In this document: piece after piece, positions 25,145-34,676 of the stretch | Position numbering within the stretch: the first letter of the stretch is position 1 | Layout of the letters: every line of letters begins with the position of its first letter | Notes under the pieces: generated by a model | The model's database searches: none | What the model was told of the DNA's origin: nothing | Seen by the model: only the letters and a program-made list of their open reading frames with translations | Assembly (NCBI GenBank): GCA_020051175.1 | Contig: JAGVJJ010000048.1 | Location: 28,290 to 92,289, forward strand | Reading direction: 5' to 3' | DNA length: 64,000 bases | Source of the DNA: Bacteroidia bacterium | Lineage (GTDB): Bacteria; Bacteroidota; Bacteroidia; 2-12-FULL-35-15 | Made by a program: the position numbers and the translations under genes

Positions 25145-26599
25145 TTAGTTCTTAAAATAATGGACATCATAAATTTCAAAAACATGAAATACATGATGCT
25201 CTTTATATTTGGCCTCAACGGCTTTTAATATTCTATTGTCGGGATCCATAAATTCTGTACCTGCCTGCACGTAAATAATTGCTGGTGGCTTTTGATTATT
25301 TATAATTTCATTCGCCCGTTCCATTGAAGCAATTGGAAATATTTTTTCGCGGTTCAAAAGCTCAACAGTTTTTGGCGCCTGTTGAAAATACTCCAGATTA
25401 TAATGGTAACTAAAACTCATGTATGCATAATCCGGGGCAAGCAAAACAGGAGTTTCAGTTTTCTTTAATTTCGCAACAACATCTACCAGCTCTTTCAATC
25501 TACGATTATTATCCGGGTTGAGCTGAACGGTTATTAGCTGACTACAGACAAAAACTGTCAAAACTGCAATCAGGAATCTTTTTGCTTCGTATAAATATGA
25601 AAGAAGAACCACAATGACAATAAAAAACGGTACCGAAGTAAATAAAATATACCTGTCAATAAACATAGGATACTTGAAAGATACAGTAAACATGATTAAA
25701 TAAGGAATAACAAACCAGGCTAGAACAATTTTAAAATATACATTTGATAATATCCCCTTGATTTTATGCTTCAGCTTGTTTTCGTAAATAAGCAAACAGC
25801 ACGCAACCGTAAATAAAACCAAAAGTACCATTGTATTGTACTTGTTATTTAAAAAACGGTTCAGATTGCCGTAAAGCTCCGTTACACCGGGGGCAACCAC
25901 CCAGGTTCCTTTTCCAGTAGACACTCCCAAACGATGAATAAAAATTAAAATCATTGGGATATAACAAAGCCCTGCAAAAAGCATAAGCAGAAAAAACGAA
26001 CGTATAAGTTTTTTCTTTTCTTTCAACAGAACCAATGAAACCACCTCGATAAATAAAACAAAAAAACCAAAATAGTGGCTGTATATAAGAAGTACGTTTA
26101 AAGCAAATAGCCAATAATAGTCCTTTTTATTTAATGGGGAGGATGCTATCTTCAAAAAATAATACAACGAGCCGGCAGTAAGCAATACAAATAAAGGATA
26201 CACCCTCGCTTCATGCGAAAAGAAAATATGCATGGTGGAAAACGTAAATATTAATGCCGCTCCAATCCCTGCAATCCTGCTAAAAAATTTGTCTCCGATT
26301 TTATATATCACAACCGCAGTAAATGCACTGAAAAGCAAGGAAGGAAACCTTACCGCAACCGGCCCCATCCCAAATAATTTTATTACAAAATGTAATATAA
26401 AAAAGTGCAATGGAGGATTGTTTTCATTGTAAAGCATTTCAACAATTTCGGCCATGCTCATTTGACCGTAATAAATGCTGAAAGGCTCATCCAAAGCAAT
26501 ATCCCTGTTGCTCAGAAAAAGAGATTTAATCAGGATATTTAGCAGAAATAGAAAAAGAGGAATAAGAAATGAATATGGTGTATTCTTTTTAAACTCCAC
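25145..26599 (-). CDS. Glycosyltransferase family 39 (ArnT/PMT-like) membrane protein
   Basis: 484 residues: N-terminal membrane helix, first periplasmic loop with the catalytic acidic pair in ALDEPFSIYYGQ (~38-40), then FSTMHIFFSHEARVYPLF and ten or so further helices, then a soluble C-terminal domain. GT39 enzymes move sugars from polyprenyl-phosphate donors to lipid A, glycans or proteins on the periplasmic side. The start is GTG 26599, two bases after the preceding gene's stop codon. Acceptor unknown; the operon with kdsA suggests LPS or a surface glycoprotein. Confidence 0.82.
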   Translation of the reverse strand: MEFKKNTPYSFLIPLFLFLLNILIKSLFLSNRDIALDEPFSIYYGQMSMAEIVEMLYNENNPPLHFFILHFVIKLFGMGPVAVRFPSLLFSAFTAVVIYKIGDKFFSRIAGIGAALIFTFSTMHIFFSHEARVYPLFVLLTAGSLYYFLKIASSPLNKKDYYWLFALNVLLIYSHYFGFFVLFIEVVSLVLLKEKKKLIRSFFLLMLFAGLCYIPMILIFIHRLGVSTGKGTWVVAPGVTELYGNLNRFLNNKYNTMVLLVLFTVACCLLIYENKLKHKIKGILSNVYFKIVLAWFVIPYLIMFTVSFKYPMFIDRYILFTSVPFFIVIVVLLSYLYEAKRFLIAVLTVFVCSQLITVQLNPDNNRRLKELVDVVAKLKKTETPVLLAPDYAYMSFSYHYNLEYFQQAPKTVELLNREKIFPIASMERANEIINNQKPPAIIYVQAGTEFMDPDNRILKAVEAKYKEHHVFHVFEIYDVHYFKN

Positions 26600-26601
26600 G
26601 T

Positions 26602-28071
26602 TTAATTATTTTGAACTGAAATTTTGGTAATATAACGGGTATTTTCTGCAATTATTTCAACGAAATACATACCGTTTTTAATTGCAGATGTAGTAAATTC
26701 AAAAATTGTACGTGATTGCGTTTTTTGCGATTCAATAGTTTGATTACTAATCATTTGTCCACTTACCGAATATAGCTTTAATTCTACTGTTCCGGAAAGT
26801 TGAGGAAGTATGACATTGCAAACCCCATTTGTTACAGGATTTGGATAAATCACCATTGGAATACTTATATATTCAGTAGCAGACGAAATATCCGTTGCAA
26901 GATTTATCACTGTTCCTGACGCAACACCCACACTATCTGTTTTAAATAAATAAACATCCCCTAAACCATTATTGAATCCGGTTGTGTTACCCACTACTAT
27001 ATAACCATGGTCAATAGTTTGTTGAATATACCTTCCCTCGTTGTTACCGTATGAGCCAAGTGTATAAGAAAAGTTCCAGTTCGCAAAAGCATCAATTTTG
27101 TACAGGTATACTTTATACTCACTTCCGATTTTGAGTTTTCCAACCCAAGCATAACCACCATCAACTGTCTGACAAACAGAATAGGCAGCTGCATCGTTAG
27201 GCGCTCCATATCTTCTTGTATAAATAGTATCACCAATCACATTTGTTTTAACAAGTATAGCTTCACTAAATCCTCCCGCAACACTCTCCGAAACACCGGC
27301 AACCATATAGCCACCGTCTGTCGTTTGAATAATCTGATAAGCATTATCTGCACCAGGAAAGTTTAACTTCTTTGTCCACAGCGTATCTCCTAAACTATTG
27401 GTTTTAACGGTAAACAAATCGCCACCCTCATCCCCAAAGCTTTTGGTGTATCCTGTTAGTATATATCCACCATCGCTTGTTTGCGTTACGCAGTTAGCCT
27501 CATCAGCCGCTAAACCACCGTAGGTTTTTGTCCATATCGTATCGCCTGTCGGATTTGTCTTAATGAGGTACATATCTTCATTTCCTTTTCCATAACTATA
27601 AGTCCCGCCCGCAATGATATAACCACCATCGGCAGTTTGTTCAACAGAATAGCCAAAATCCCAATCCGTGCCTCCATACGTTTTTGTCCAGCTAGTATCC
27701 CCAAGCTTATTAGCCTTTATGAGGTAAATATCATATCCTCCTGAACCGAAACTGTTGGTATATCCTGAAATTACAAAACCTGTATCCGTTGTCTCTTTGA
27801 TAGAAAAGGCACGCTCTATATTTATTCCCCCTATCTTTTTCTGCCATTTCAAAGTTCCTGCTGAATCAGTTTTAAAAATATACATATCTGCACTCTCATT
27901 TCCGAAACTGGTGGTTGAGCCGGCAATAACATATCCTTTATCCTTAGTTTGAACAACAGAATAACCAAAGTCATAGCCAGTTCCACCATATATTTTTTCA
28001 AATTTTATTACCTGGCCATGAGCAACATATCCAAGGCAAATAAAAATAAAAAGTGTTACATAATTTTTCAT
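26602..28071 (-). CDS. Secreted beta-propeller-like repeat protein with T9SS type A sorting domain
   Basis: 489 residues from ATG 28071 (signal peptide MKNYVTLFIFICLGYVAHGQ region); an ATG at 28089 would run into the kdsA stop. About seven repeats of ~50 residues follow the pattern GG..D.GYSV.QT.DGGYII.G followed by S.G....D.YLIKT...GD..WTK.YG. The end is a type A sorting domain (VIYPNPVTNG, KLYSVSGQMI, NGMYFVEII). It is T9SS cargo lodged inside a kdsA-GT39 operon, 4 bp after kdsA. Confidence 0.85.
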   Translation of the reverse strand: MKNYVTLFIFICLGYVAHGQVIKFEKIYGGTGYDFGYSVVQTKDKGYVIAGSTTSFGNESADMYIFKTDSAGTLKWQKKIGGINIERAFSIKETTDTGFVISGYTNSFGSGGYDIYLIKANKLGDTSWTKTYGGTDWDFGYSVEQTADGGYIIAGGTYSYGKGNEDMYLIKTNPTGDTIWTKTYGGLAADEANCVTQTSDGGYILTGYTKSFGDEGGDLFTVKTNSLGDTLWTKKLNFPGADNAYQIIQTTDGGYMVAGVSESVAGGFSEAILVKTNVIGDTIYTRRYGAPNDAAAYSVCQTVDGGYAWVGKLKIGSEYKVYLYKIDAFANWNFSYTLGSYGNNEGRYIQQTIDHGYIVVGNTTGFNNGLGDVYLFKTDSVGVASGTVINLATDISSATEYISIPMVIYPNPVTNGVCNVILPQLSGTVELKLYSVSGQMISNQTIESQKTQSRTIFEFTTSAIKNGMYFVEIIAENTRYITKISVQNN

Positions 28072-28075
28072 GATG

Positions 28076-28897
28076 TTACAAGTCAACAATTACTTTCCTG
28101 ATTTTTACCAAATCCTGCATCAGTTTCTCAAAATGGTCAAGGTGAAGCATATTTGCACCATCTGATTTTGCTACCTTCGGATTTGGATGTGTTTCAATAA
28201 ATATCCCATCTGCGCCAACAGCAATAGCTGCTTTGGCAATAGTTCCAATCAATTCAGGCTTACCACCCGTAACACCACTGGTCTGGTTAGGTTGCTGCAG
28301 TGAGTGTGTAATATCCATTATTACAGGTACATTATTCTTCTGCATTTCAGGTATACCGCGGTAATCAACAACCAGGTCCTGATAACCAAGAAAAGTGCCC
28401 CGTTCAGTCAGCATAATATTTGCATTGCCTGATTCACGTACCTTATCCACCGCAAATTTCATTGATTCGGGCGCCAGAAACTGTCCCTTTTTAATGTTTA
28501 CATGTTTACCAGTCTTTGCAGCAGCAACAAGCAATTCTGTCTGGCGGCAAAGGAAGGCTGGTATCTGCAATACATCTACATATTTAGCAGCCAAAGCAGC
28601 TTCTTCATTGGTATGGATATCCGTAACTGTAGGCAAATTAAAATGTTTACCTACTTTCTGAATAATTTCCAGCCCTTTCTCATCACCAATACCCGTAAAC
28701 GAATCCAGTCTCGACCGGTTGGCTTTCCGGTACGATGCTTTAAATATATACGGAATCCCCAGCTTGTCGGTTACTTTTTTTACACGCTCAGCTACCTCAA
28801 AGCACACTTCTTCCGATTCAACCACGCACGGACCGGCAAGTACAAAGAAATTATTGTTTTCTAAATGCTGAATATTGGGGATGTTTTTTAATGACAT
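28076..28897 (-). CDS. kdsA: 3-deoxy-8-phosphooctulonate synthase (Kdo-8-P synthase), metal-dependent type
   Basis: 273 residues. Core motifs: LAGPCVVES (Cys24), FKASYRKANRSR, VTDIHTNEEA, LTERGTFLGY, MDITHSLQQP and FIETHPNPKVAKSDGAN. The Cys in AGPC marks the metal-dependent class, unlike the Asn of the E. coli enzyme. It condenses PEP with arabinose-5-phosphate to form Kdo-8-P for the LPS inner core. Start is ATG 28897, three bases after the DUF5723 stop, so it is likely translationally linked to it. Confidence 0.95.
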   Translation of the reverse strand: MSLKNIPNIQHLENNNFFVLAGPCVVESEEVCFEVAERVKKVTDKLGIPYIFKASYRKANRSRLDSFTGIGDEKGLEIIQKVGKHFNLPTVTDIHTNEEAALAAKYVDVLQIPAFLCRQTELLVAAAKTGKHVNIKKGQFLAPESMKFAVDKVRESGNANIMLTERGTFLGYQDLVVDYRGIPEMQKNNVPVIMDITHSLQQPNQTSGVTGGKPELIGTIAKAAIAVGADGIFIETHPNPKVAKSDGANMLHLDHFEKLMQDLVKIRKVIVDL

Positions 28898-28900
28898 ATT

Positions 28901-30172
28901 TTATTTAAAATTTTTAATCAACGATAAATACACTCCCTGCCCTGCATGTGTTTTAGGAGCAAAATACCCTTCCAGGTTATTGCTGCCTGCATACACCACC
29001 ACACCATTCTTAAAATTAGTGAATAGGCCAAGACCATAATTAAAACGCCCATAGCCGCCATAGCCGCCATAACCAAACGTGGCAGACATCATAAAGCGTG
29101 GTGTAATGTAAAAGTTTCCTCTGAGATAGGCCAGTAAGCCATAGTTAGCATTAAATACATAACGCATCCCTTCCATAATATGAAAACGTTCTGTGAGCTT
29201 GGTTTCATAAGTAAGATCGAATACAGCAGGTAAACTCGCGGAATAGCCTTTTTTTGCAAATGGTAAAATTGAATCAATAATACTCTCCGTTGAGCCGCTG
29301 CCATCTGCATTGATATTGAACAGGCTGTTTACATTTATACCATTGTAATGATAGGTTGAATCAGCTTTTAAGGTCAGCGTCTGTTTGTTATAACGGATAA
29401 TGCCAATATCAGAAACAGACAGCTTTATTTTTGAACTGCCCAGTCGTGTTTCAAAAGGGGCCTCAAAATAAATATCCACTCCTACACCATAGCCATTAAA
29501 TGCACCAAGGCCAGTGCGCGCAGTATCGGACTTTTCCACTTCCAGCTCTGTAGCAAAATCAATATACTGACCATCTTCACTTGTAAACAGCTCAGCCTTC
29601 TTCGCCTGCACTGACAGGTAATCCTGCCCTTTTAAAAACGACAAGCCAATTCCCCAGCGGGCTGCACTGTCCAGGTTAGATGAAAACATGCCCACCTGAA
29701 ACTGCTGATAATGCAGCACATTCAGGCTGAAATCATTCATATAGGCAGTTTTGCCAGCAAACTGCTGATTGCCATATAAAGCAAGCTTGTATACATCTCT
29801 TGAAAACTGAGCATCAGCATGGAACCTGTCCCTCACACTCACAAAAAAACTAAGGTATCTTTTTTTATGAGAAATGGAATCCGGCCTGTAAGCGGCATAA
29901 ATACCCATTCCATAGTTACCCCCAATGCGGTTTTTGTTCCTCAATCCCTCAAGCACATTGTTCTTTAGGCTTTCATCGATATACCCGCCTGTATAAAATT
30001 TGGTTATAAATGAGTTGGGAAGCGCGTTGGAATTTAAGTCGTACTCTCCGGTAATGCCAATGCGTGCGGTAGAAAATTCCGGGAAATCATCTGAAAAAAT
30101 GGCGCCAATCTGGGCTTTCACCGTATATTGGCTCAATGCCGCAACTATCAGTATAATAGTAAATTTCTTCAC
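28901..30172 (-). CDS. DUF5723 family outer-membrane protein
   Basis: 423 residues with a signal peptide (ends TVKAQ). Strand-rich barrel with GYGGYGGYGRFNYGLGLF near the end and C-terminal LSLIKNFK, a plausible BAM signal. It shares the DUF5723 plan with the gene at 21463 but lacks the basic tail. Start is GTG 30172, forced by the signal peptide. It follows a lipoprotein gene by 18 bp, and I recall these two families occurring side by side in other Bacteroidota. Confidence 0.8.
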   Translation of the reverse strand: MKKFTIILIVAALSQYTVKAQIGAIFSDDFPEFSTARIGITGEYDLNSNALPNSFITKFYTGGYIDESLKNNVLEGLRNKNRIGGNYGMGIYAAYRPDSISHKKRYLSFFVSVRDRFHADAQFSRDVYKLALYGNQQFAGKTAYMNDFSLNVLHYQQFQVGMFSSNLDSAARWGIGLSFLKGQDYLSVQAKKAELFTSEDGQYIDFATELEVEKSDTARTGLGAFNGYGVGVDIYFEAPFETRLGSSKIKLSVSDIGIIRYNKQTLTLKADSTYHYNGINVNSLFNINADGSGSTESIIDSILPFAKKGYSASLPAVFDLTYETKLTERFHIMEGMRYVFNANYGLLAYLRGNFYITPRFMMSATFGYGGYGGYGRFNYGLGLFTNFKNGVVVYAGSNNLEGYFAPKTHAGQGVYLSLIKNFK

Positions 30173-30190
30173 AAACTTTCCTTTTCCCTA

Positions 30191-31780
30191 TTAGTTTAAA
30201 TGCACCGAATAATTAATATCCCCTACCAACTTCACATTAATCGTGTAATTGCTGTAAATCTTAATATACTGTGGTTGCGAAGCAGTATTGAATTTCACTT
30301 TCATAATAATCCTTTTGGTGTTCAGTAAGTGAGTCATTTTAGCTTCGCTTACAGGAACAGCAATTTTTGTAAGCCTTTTGGTGATAACCTTGAGGTTTGA
30401 GTCAACAGGAGCTTCGTCAATGGTGTTATAACTTGCAAAAACAGAATCGGAAACCACATTCATATCATTCAGCATATACAGTTGCAGGGATGCATCAAAC
30501 GGAAAGCCATTGTCGGCAAACAAGGTAAACGTAGCACTTTTCACATTCTCCGCCCCATTGCCTGAAATGTTTAAATCCAGCGTATCGGCCAGTGTTAAAT
30601 CGGAGGCAACCAGTGAAAGTGGAATTTCTATATCCAGCGTGGCATTCAACAAATGATCGGAATAAATAAAATCATTGGAGCCCGAAATATTACCCAACGG
30701 ATTGGCAATGATCTGCATGGAATAACCGAGTTTATCAGGTAAATTCTCTATCATCTGTTTGATATTTGAATTCCCCGGATTTAATGGGAAGTTAACGGTG
30801 TAAGGATAAATAAACCCTCCACTTTCCGATGCCCTGTTTATATTAATAGGCGACCCTATTATAGAATTGCTCAGGTTTATTGTTGTACCGGTACGTGTGT
30901 TCACTGAGCTCAGGTTATCAATAAGTATGCGCGCATCGAGGCCAATAGGATTGTTAATTCTTAGATTAAAATCAACATCTTCCAATTGCACCGTTCCACC
31001 TACAATACGTTTAAACAAATCAAAGTTCGACTCAGAGGGCCCAATGTTAAATGTGTTCTGGCCAAAATATCCCTTTGCATAATAAGGTATTAAATCCTGG
31101 AAGGTGTTTTCAATAATCAGGCTATCCTGGTTGTTTACCATCACAGGCTGTCCAAAGTCAAATACAGAAGCAGTAAATGATGTGTAGAGTGTATTTACCT
31201 TATTGTGATTAATACCAGTCATATCAATTACATAACCCGACAAATCATAAACAGCATCATAAATACCCGGTTCATCACCAACAGCGGCAGGTACAACCAC
31301 ATCAATGGAAAAGGCAACACCATTGAGCTTGGCAGCGGGTATGCTGTAAACAAATTTGGTTTTCTCATTGATAAAGCTTTTTATCTTGTAATGCACAGAG
31401 CCCGATTTAACAATGGAAGTGCGCAGCTGCACTCCGGGAAGATTGTATGTGGTTTCGGAAGTATTGTTATTCACTACTACCTGGCCTGGATTTAATGTTA
31501 CCGGTAAAGGTATGGCATAAGCCTGCTTTAATGTTGTATCCGGGATTTTAAACAATGTATCCATGGAAAGTCTGTACACATCATTCTGATACACTATTTT
31601 CAATGAGCTGTCCGGATTGGCCTGCAAAATGGAATCAGCAAGCAGGTTGTTTATATCCAGCGATGCATTCACCATAGGACCTAAAAAACGTGTATCCCAA
31701 TGGGTGCTGTCTTCCTTTCTGCAAGAAAAAAACAGCAATGCGCAAATGATGAATAATGAAAAATAATTTCCGGCCTTCAT
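30191..31780 (-). CDS. Lipoprotein of unknown function, partner of DUF5723
   Basis: 529 residues. Lipobox FFSC (Cys20) and a strand-rich body with several Asn/Thr-rich repeats; a conserved-looking HWDTRFLGPMVNASLDINNLLAD follows the lipid anchor. No enzymatic motif. First gene of a run of seven on the minus strand; its product probably works with the barrel protein encoded next. It may be inner-leaflet or surface exposed. Confidence 0.75.
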   Translation of the reverse strand: MKAGNYFSLFIICALLFFSCRKEDSTHWDTRFLGPMVNASLDINNLLADSILQANPDSSLKIVYQNDVYRLSMDTLFKIPDTTLKQAYAIPLPVTLNPGQVVVNNNTSETTYNLPGVQLRTSIVKSGSVHYKIKSFINEKTKFVYSIPAAKLNGVAFSIDVVVPAAVGDEPGIYDAVYDLSGYVIDMTGINHNKVNTLYTSFTASVFDFGQPVMVNNQDSLIIENTFQDLIPYYAKGYFGQNTFNIGPSESNFDLFKRIVGGTVQLEDVDFNLRINNPIGLDARILIDNLSSVNTRTGTTINLSNSIIGSPININRASESGGFIYPYTVNFPLNPGNSNIKQMIENLPDKLGYSMQIIANPLGNISGSNDFIYSDHLLNATLDIEIPLSLVASDLTLADTLDLNISGNGAENVKSATFTLFADNGFPFDASLQLYMLNDMNVVSDSVFASYNTIDEAPVDSNLKVITKRLTKIAVPVSEAKMTHLLNTKRIIMKVKFNTASQPQYIKIYSNYTINVKLVGDINYSVHLN

Positions 31781-31893
31781 TTTGTCTGGTATTCCAATTT
31801 AAAAATAGTAAAATTTATCAAACATTACCAATTTATTAAATAAGACACCAGGTAAAATACAAAGAGCCATACCAGCTTACTCCAGCAGTCTGT

Positions 31894-33177
31894 TCAATAT
31901 CCATATTTTTCACTCCATAATTTCTTCAAATAAGCCCTCAACTCGTTCTCGCGCGCATTATTCCCCGGGTCATAAAACTTAGTCCCCTTAATGCTTTCAG
32001 GAAGATATTCCTGTTTTGCGAAATTAGAAGTGTAGTCATGAGCATACTGGTATTCTTTGCCATAACCAATATCCTTCATCAGTTTAGTTGGTGCATTCCG
32101 CAAATGAAGCGGAACAGGCAAATCACCATTGGCCCTTACAGCTTCCTGCGCATAATTAATGGCCATATAAGCCGCATTGCTTTTCGCAGATGCTGCCATA
32201 TATGTTACCGCCTGCGACAATACAATACGGCCCTCAGGCATACCTATCACATTGATTGCCTGAAAACAGTTGGTAGCAATAACGAGCGCGGTAGGATTCG
32301 CATTTCCGATATCTTCAGAGGCGAGGATCACCAGTCTGCGTGCAATAAACAACGGGTCTTCCCCACCCTCTAGCATACGTGCGAGCCAATAAACTGCAGC
32401 ATTCGGGTCGCTGCCACGGATGGATTTTATAAAGGCTGAAATAATATCGTAATGGTTCTCGCCCGCCTTATCATAGATAGCAATGTTTTGCTGAACAATA
32501 CGCGTTACCTTTTCATTCGTTATTTCAACCGTATTGCCACCAATGGAGTTTACAACCAGTTCAAACACGTTGAGTAGTTTTCTGCCATCACCACCTGAAA
32601 GCCTCAGCAGCGCTTCATATTCAAGAATATTGATTGTTTTTGTTTTCAGCACCACATCAGTTTTAATAGCCAAATCAAGCATGGCAATTAAATCATCCTT
32701 ATCCAAATGCTTAAGTACATATACCTGGCAACGCGATAACAATGCCGAAATCACTTCAAACGAAGGATTTTCGGTAGTAGCCCCAATGAGTGTAATGGTG
32801 CCCTTTTCAACGGCCCCTAACAGGGAATCCTGCTGGGATTTGCTGAACCGGTGAATCTCATCAATAAAAAGGATAGGATTTTTTTGAGCGAACAGGTTAT
32901 TGTCCTTCGCTTTTTCTATTACCTCGCGTATGTCCTTTACACCGGAGTTAATAGCACTTAAAGCAAAGAATGGCCTTTTCAGCTGATGTGCAATAATATT
33001 GGCAAGCGTAGTTTTTCCAACACCCGGAGGGCCCCACAAAATAATGGAGGGCAGGAGATTGGATTCAATGGCATTGCGCAAAATAGCCCCTTCACCAACA
33101 ATATGTTTCTGTCCAATATAATTGTCCAGGCTTGTTGGGCGCATACGTTCTGCGAGAGGAGCTGCGCTGTCTGTCAT
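31894..33177 (-). CDS. rarA: Replication-associated recombination protein A
   Basis: 427 residues, AAA+ ATPase of the clamp-loader group. RMRPTSLDNYIGQKHIVG, Walker A GPPGVGKT at 49-56, Walker B LFIDEIHRF (D106/E107), sensor-1 IGATTENPSFEV, and the RarA-specific SIRGSDPNAAVYWLARMLEGGEDP. RarA (MgsA) acts at stalled replication forks. Its ATG overlaps the stop of the preceding cytochrome gene by one base (TAATG), implying coupled translation. Confidence 0.95.
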   Translation of the reverse strand: MTDSAAPLAERMRPTSLDNYIGQKHIVGEGAILRNAIESNLLPSIILWGPPGVGKTTLANIIAHQLKRPFFALSAINSGVKDIREVIEKAKDNNLFAQKNPILFIDEIHRFSKSQQDSLLGAVEKGTITLIGATTENPSFEVISALLSRCQVYVLKHLDKDDLIAMLDLAIKTDVVLKTKTINILEYEALLRLSGGDGRKLLNVFELVVNSIGGNTVEITNEKVTRIVQQNIAIYDKAGENHYDIISAFIKSIRGSDPNAAVYWLARMLEGGEDPLFIARRLVILASEDIGNANPTALVIATNCFQAINVIGMPEGRIVLSQAVTYMAASAKSNAAYMAINYAQEAVRANGDLPVPLHLRNAPTKLMKDIGYGKEYQYAHDYTSNFAKQEYLPESIKGTKFYDPGNNARENELRAYLKKLWSEKYGY

Positions 33178-33542
33178 TATTTCATTCCGTTAGAAATCCA
33201 ACACTCAATTTTGTCGATACTTGCTTTATCCAGCTGCACCCCATTTGGAGGCATTTGCGGAAAGCCGCTGTGCCATTTAATTGTACCTAGCAATTCCCCT
33301 TTATTTGCAGCCTTAACAATATCACTTTTATTGTTAAAATTCAAACCGTCTGCTCCTCCTTCGCCATGGCAACTGGTACAATGCTGTTCCATAATGGGTT
33401 TTATATCGGCAACGTAAGAAAAGTTTGTGCCATTGCAATCAGGGGCTTTTTCTGTCTTTACCGTTTCTGCTGGCTTTTTGGCCGTTTTACAGGCTGCAAA
33501 GATTGCTATCCCTGCAAACGCCATTACTATTACTTTTTTCAT
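33177..33542 (-). CDS. Small c-type cytochrome lipoprotein
   Basis: 121 residues. Lipobox IFAAC, then one haem-attachment motif CTSCH with HGEGG after it and a candidate axial Met in GFPQMPPNG. The size and motif fit a class I cytochrome c anchored by lipid on the periplasmic side, for electron transfer. Cys54-type residue in DCNGTNFSY may be structural. Its stop overlaps the rarA start, an unexpected pairing with no obvious shared function. Confidence 0.85.
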   Translation of the reverse strand: MKKVIVMAFAGIAIFAACKTAKKPAETVKTEKAPDCNGTNFSYVADIKPIMEQHCTSCHGEGGADGLNFNNKSDIVKAANKGELLGTIKWHSGFPQMPPNGVQLDKASIDKIECWISNGMK

Positions 33543-33560
33543 AAAATGTATTGAATTTTA

Positions 33561-34451
33561 TTACAACTGTTCATTCACTACTGCAGGCTTTTTATGCTTC
33601 CATCTGCGGTGCGTCCACAGCCAATACTGTGGCACGGCACGTATATCTTTTTCAAGCAGCCGGGTTACTTTTTCTGTTATCTCCCCGTAAGCCGTTTCCC
33701 GTGGTTTTTCAACCACATCCATAAAATCCAGGCTGTAATGCCCTCGCTTTACAAGGTTCATACGGCAGTATACTACCGGAAAATTATAGTCTTTCGCATA
33801 CTTCTCTGTACCGAAAAGCACCCCTGAATCCTGGTTCAGAAAGGTAGTCCAGTATGCCTTGTTAGGATTGGAAGGTGACTGATCAATAGCAAATGCAGGT
33901 GCAATGAGTTCATTGGTATTATCATCAAAAAACTCCTTTACCTTTTTTGTAGGAACCATTGTAAGACCATACTTACCCCGCACCTTGCGCATTTTTTCTT
34001 CAAAAAATTTATTTGTAAGCGGCTGATAAATGCCTCCCACTTTGTGCTTCAACAACCTGTCAATACCCACTGCAAACATTTGAGTATTGTTGTAATGCCC
34101 TGCAGCAATGATTACACTTTGCCCCCTGTCAAAATACTTATCAATTACACCTGGATCATGGCACACAACTCTTTTTGCCAGCTCCCTTTCGGATATAGTG
34201 AATGTTTTGAGTGTTTCCAGGATAACATCACAGAAATACCTGTAAAACTGCTTGCTTATCTTAATATGTTCCTCGGTTGTTTTTTCGGGAAATGAATTAC
34301 GGATATTTTGCAAAACAACCTTTTTCCGATAACCGAAGCCATGATACACAAGCACATAAACCCCATCTGAAATAAGGTACAATATGGGCATAGGGAGCAA
34401 CGATAATGGTATTATAACCAAATAATACAATATCAGGTTTAAAACGATCAT
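33561..34451 (-). CDS. LpxL/HtrB-type acyltransferase paralogue lacking the catalytic acid
   Basis: 296 residues. N-terminal membrane segment, then VIIAAGHYNNTQMFAVG, FEEKMRKVRGKYGL, AIDQSPSNPNKAYWTTFLNQ and GTEKYAKDYNFPVVYCR, the family blocks of lipid A (lauroyl/myristoyl) acyltransferases. The family catalytic motif is HX4D/E; here His119 is followed at +5 by Gln124 (codon CAA, plus positions 34080-34082). The neighbour at 34677 has Glu in this position. So this copy may be inactive or altered. It lies 18 bp upstream-strand of the cytochrome gene. Confidence 0.82.
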   Translation of the reverse strand: MIVLNLILYYLVIIPLSLLPMPILYLISDGVYVLVYHGFGYRKKVVLQNIRNSFPEKTTEEHIKISKQFYRYFCDVILETLKTFTISERELAKRVVCHDPGVIDKYFDRGQSVIIAAGHYNNTQMFAVGIDRLLKHKVGGIYQPLTNKFFEEKMRKVRGKYGLTMVPTKKVKEFFDDNTNELIAPAFAIDQSPSNPNKAYWTTFLNQDSGVLFGTEKYAKDYNFPVVYCRMNLVKRGHYSLDFMDVVEKPRETAYGEITEKVTRLLEKDIRAVPQYWLWTHRRWKHKKPAVVNEQL

Positions 34452-34523
34452 TTTTAAATTTAATTATTAGTAACTATCGGCCACTTTACCCAATTGGCCA
34501 TACCTGTCAGATAAATTGTCCAA

Positions 34524-34597
34524 TCGCTTTTTCCCGACCAACTCGAATGACCTGCGCGCTGTCATCTCAAACTTGTCGGAAAACGTGGGAAGATTTT
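34524..34597. repeat. Palindromic GTCATTTCGAGC-type element between duplicated acyltransferases
   Basis: Two inverted halves (34524-34555 and 34556-34597), each related to gcgctgtcatttcgagctgg...cgggaaa. Further copies at 43713-43757 and 63343-63382. It fills most of the 115-bp core of the gap between the two acyltransferase genes. Confidence 0.6.
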
Positions 34598-34676
34598 ACG
34601 GTCTATCTAAATCGGCTTCTGTATTAATTTTAGAGCAAATATACAGTTTACTTTTTGTATTTTTTCCACAACGTCT

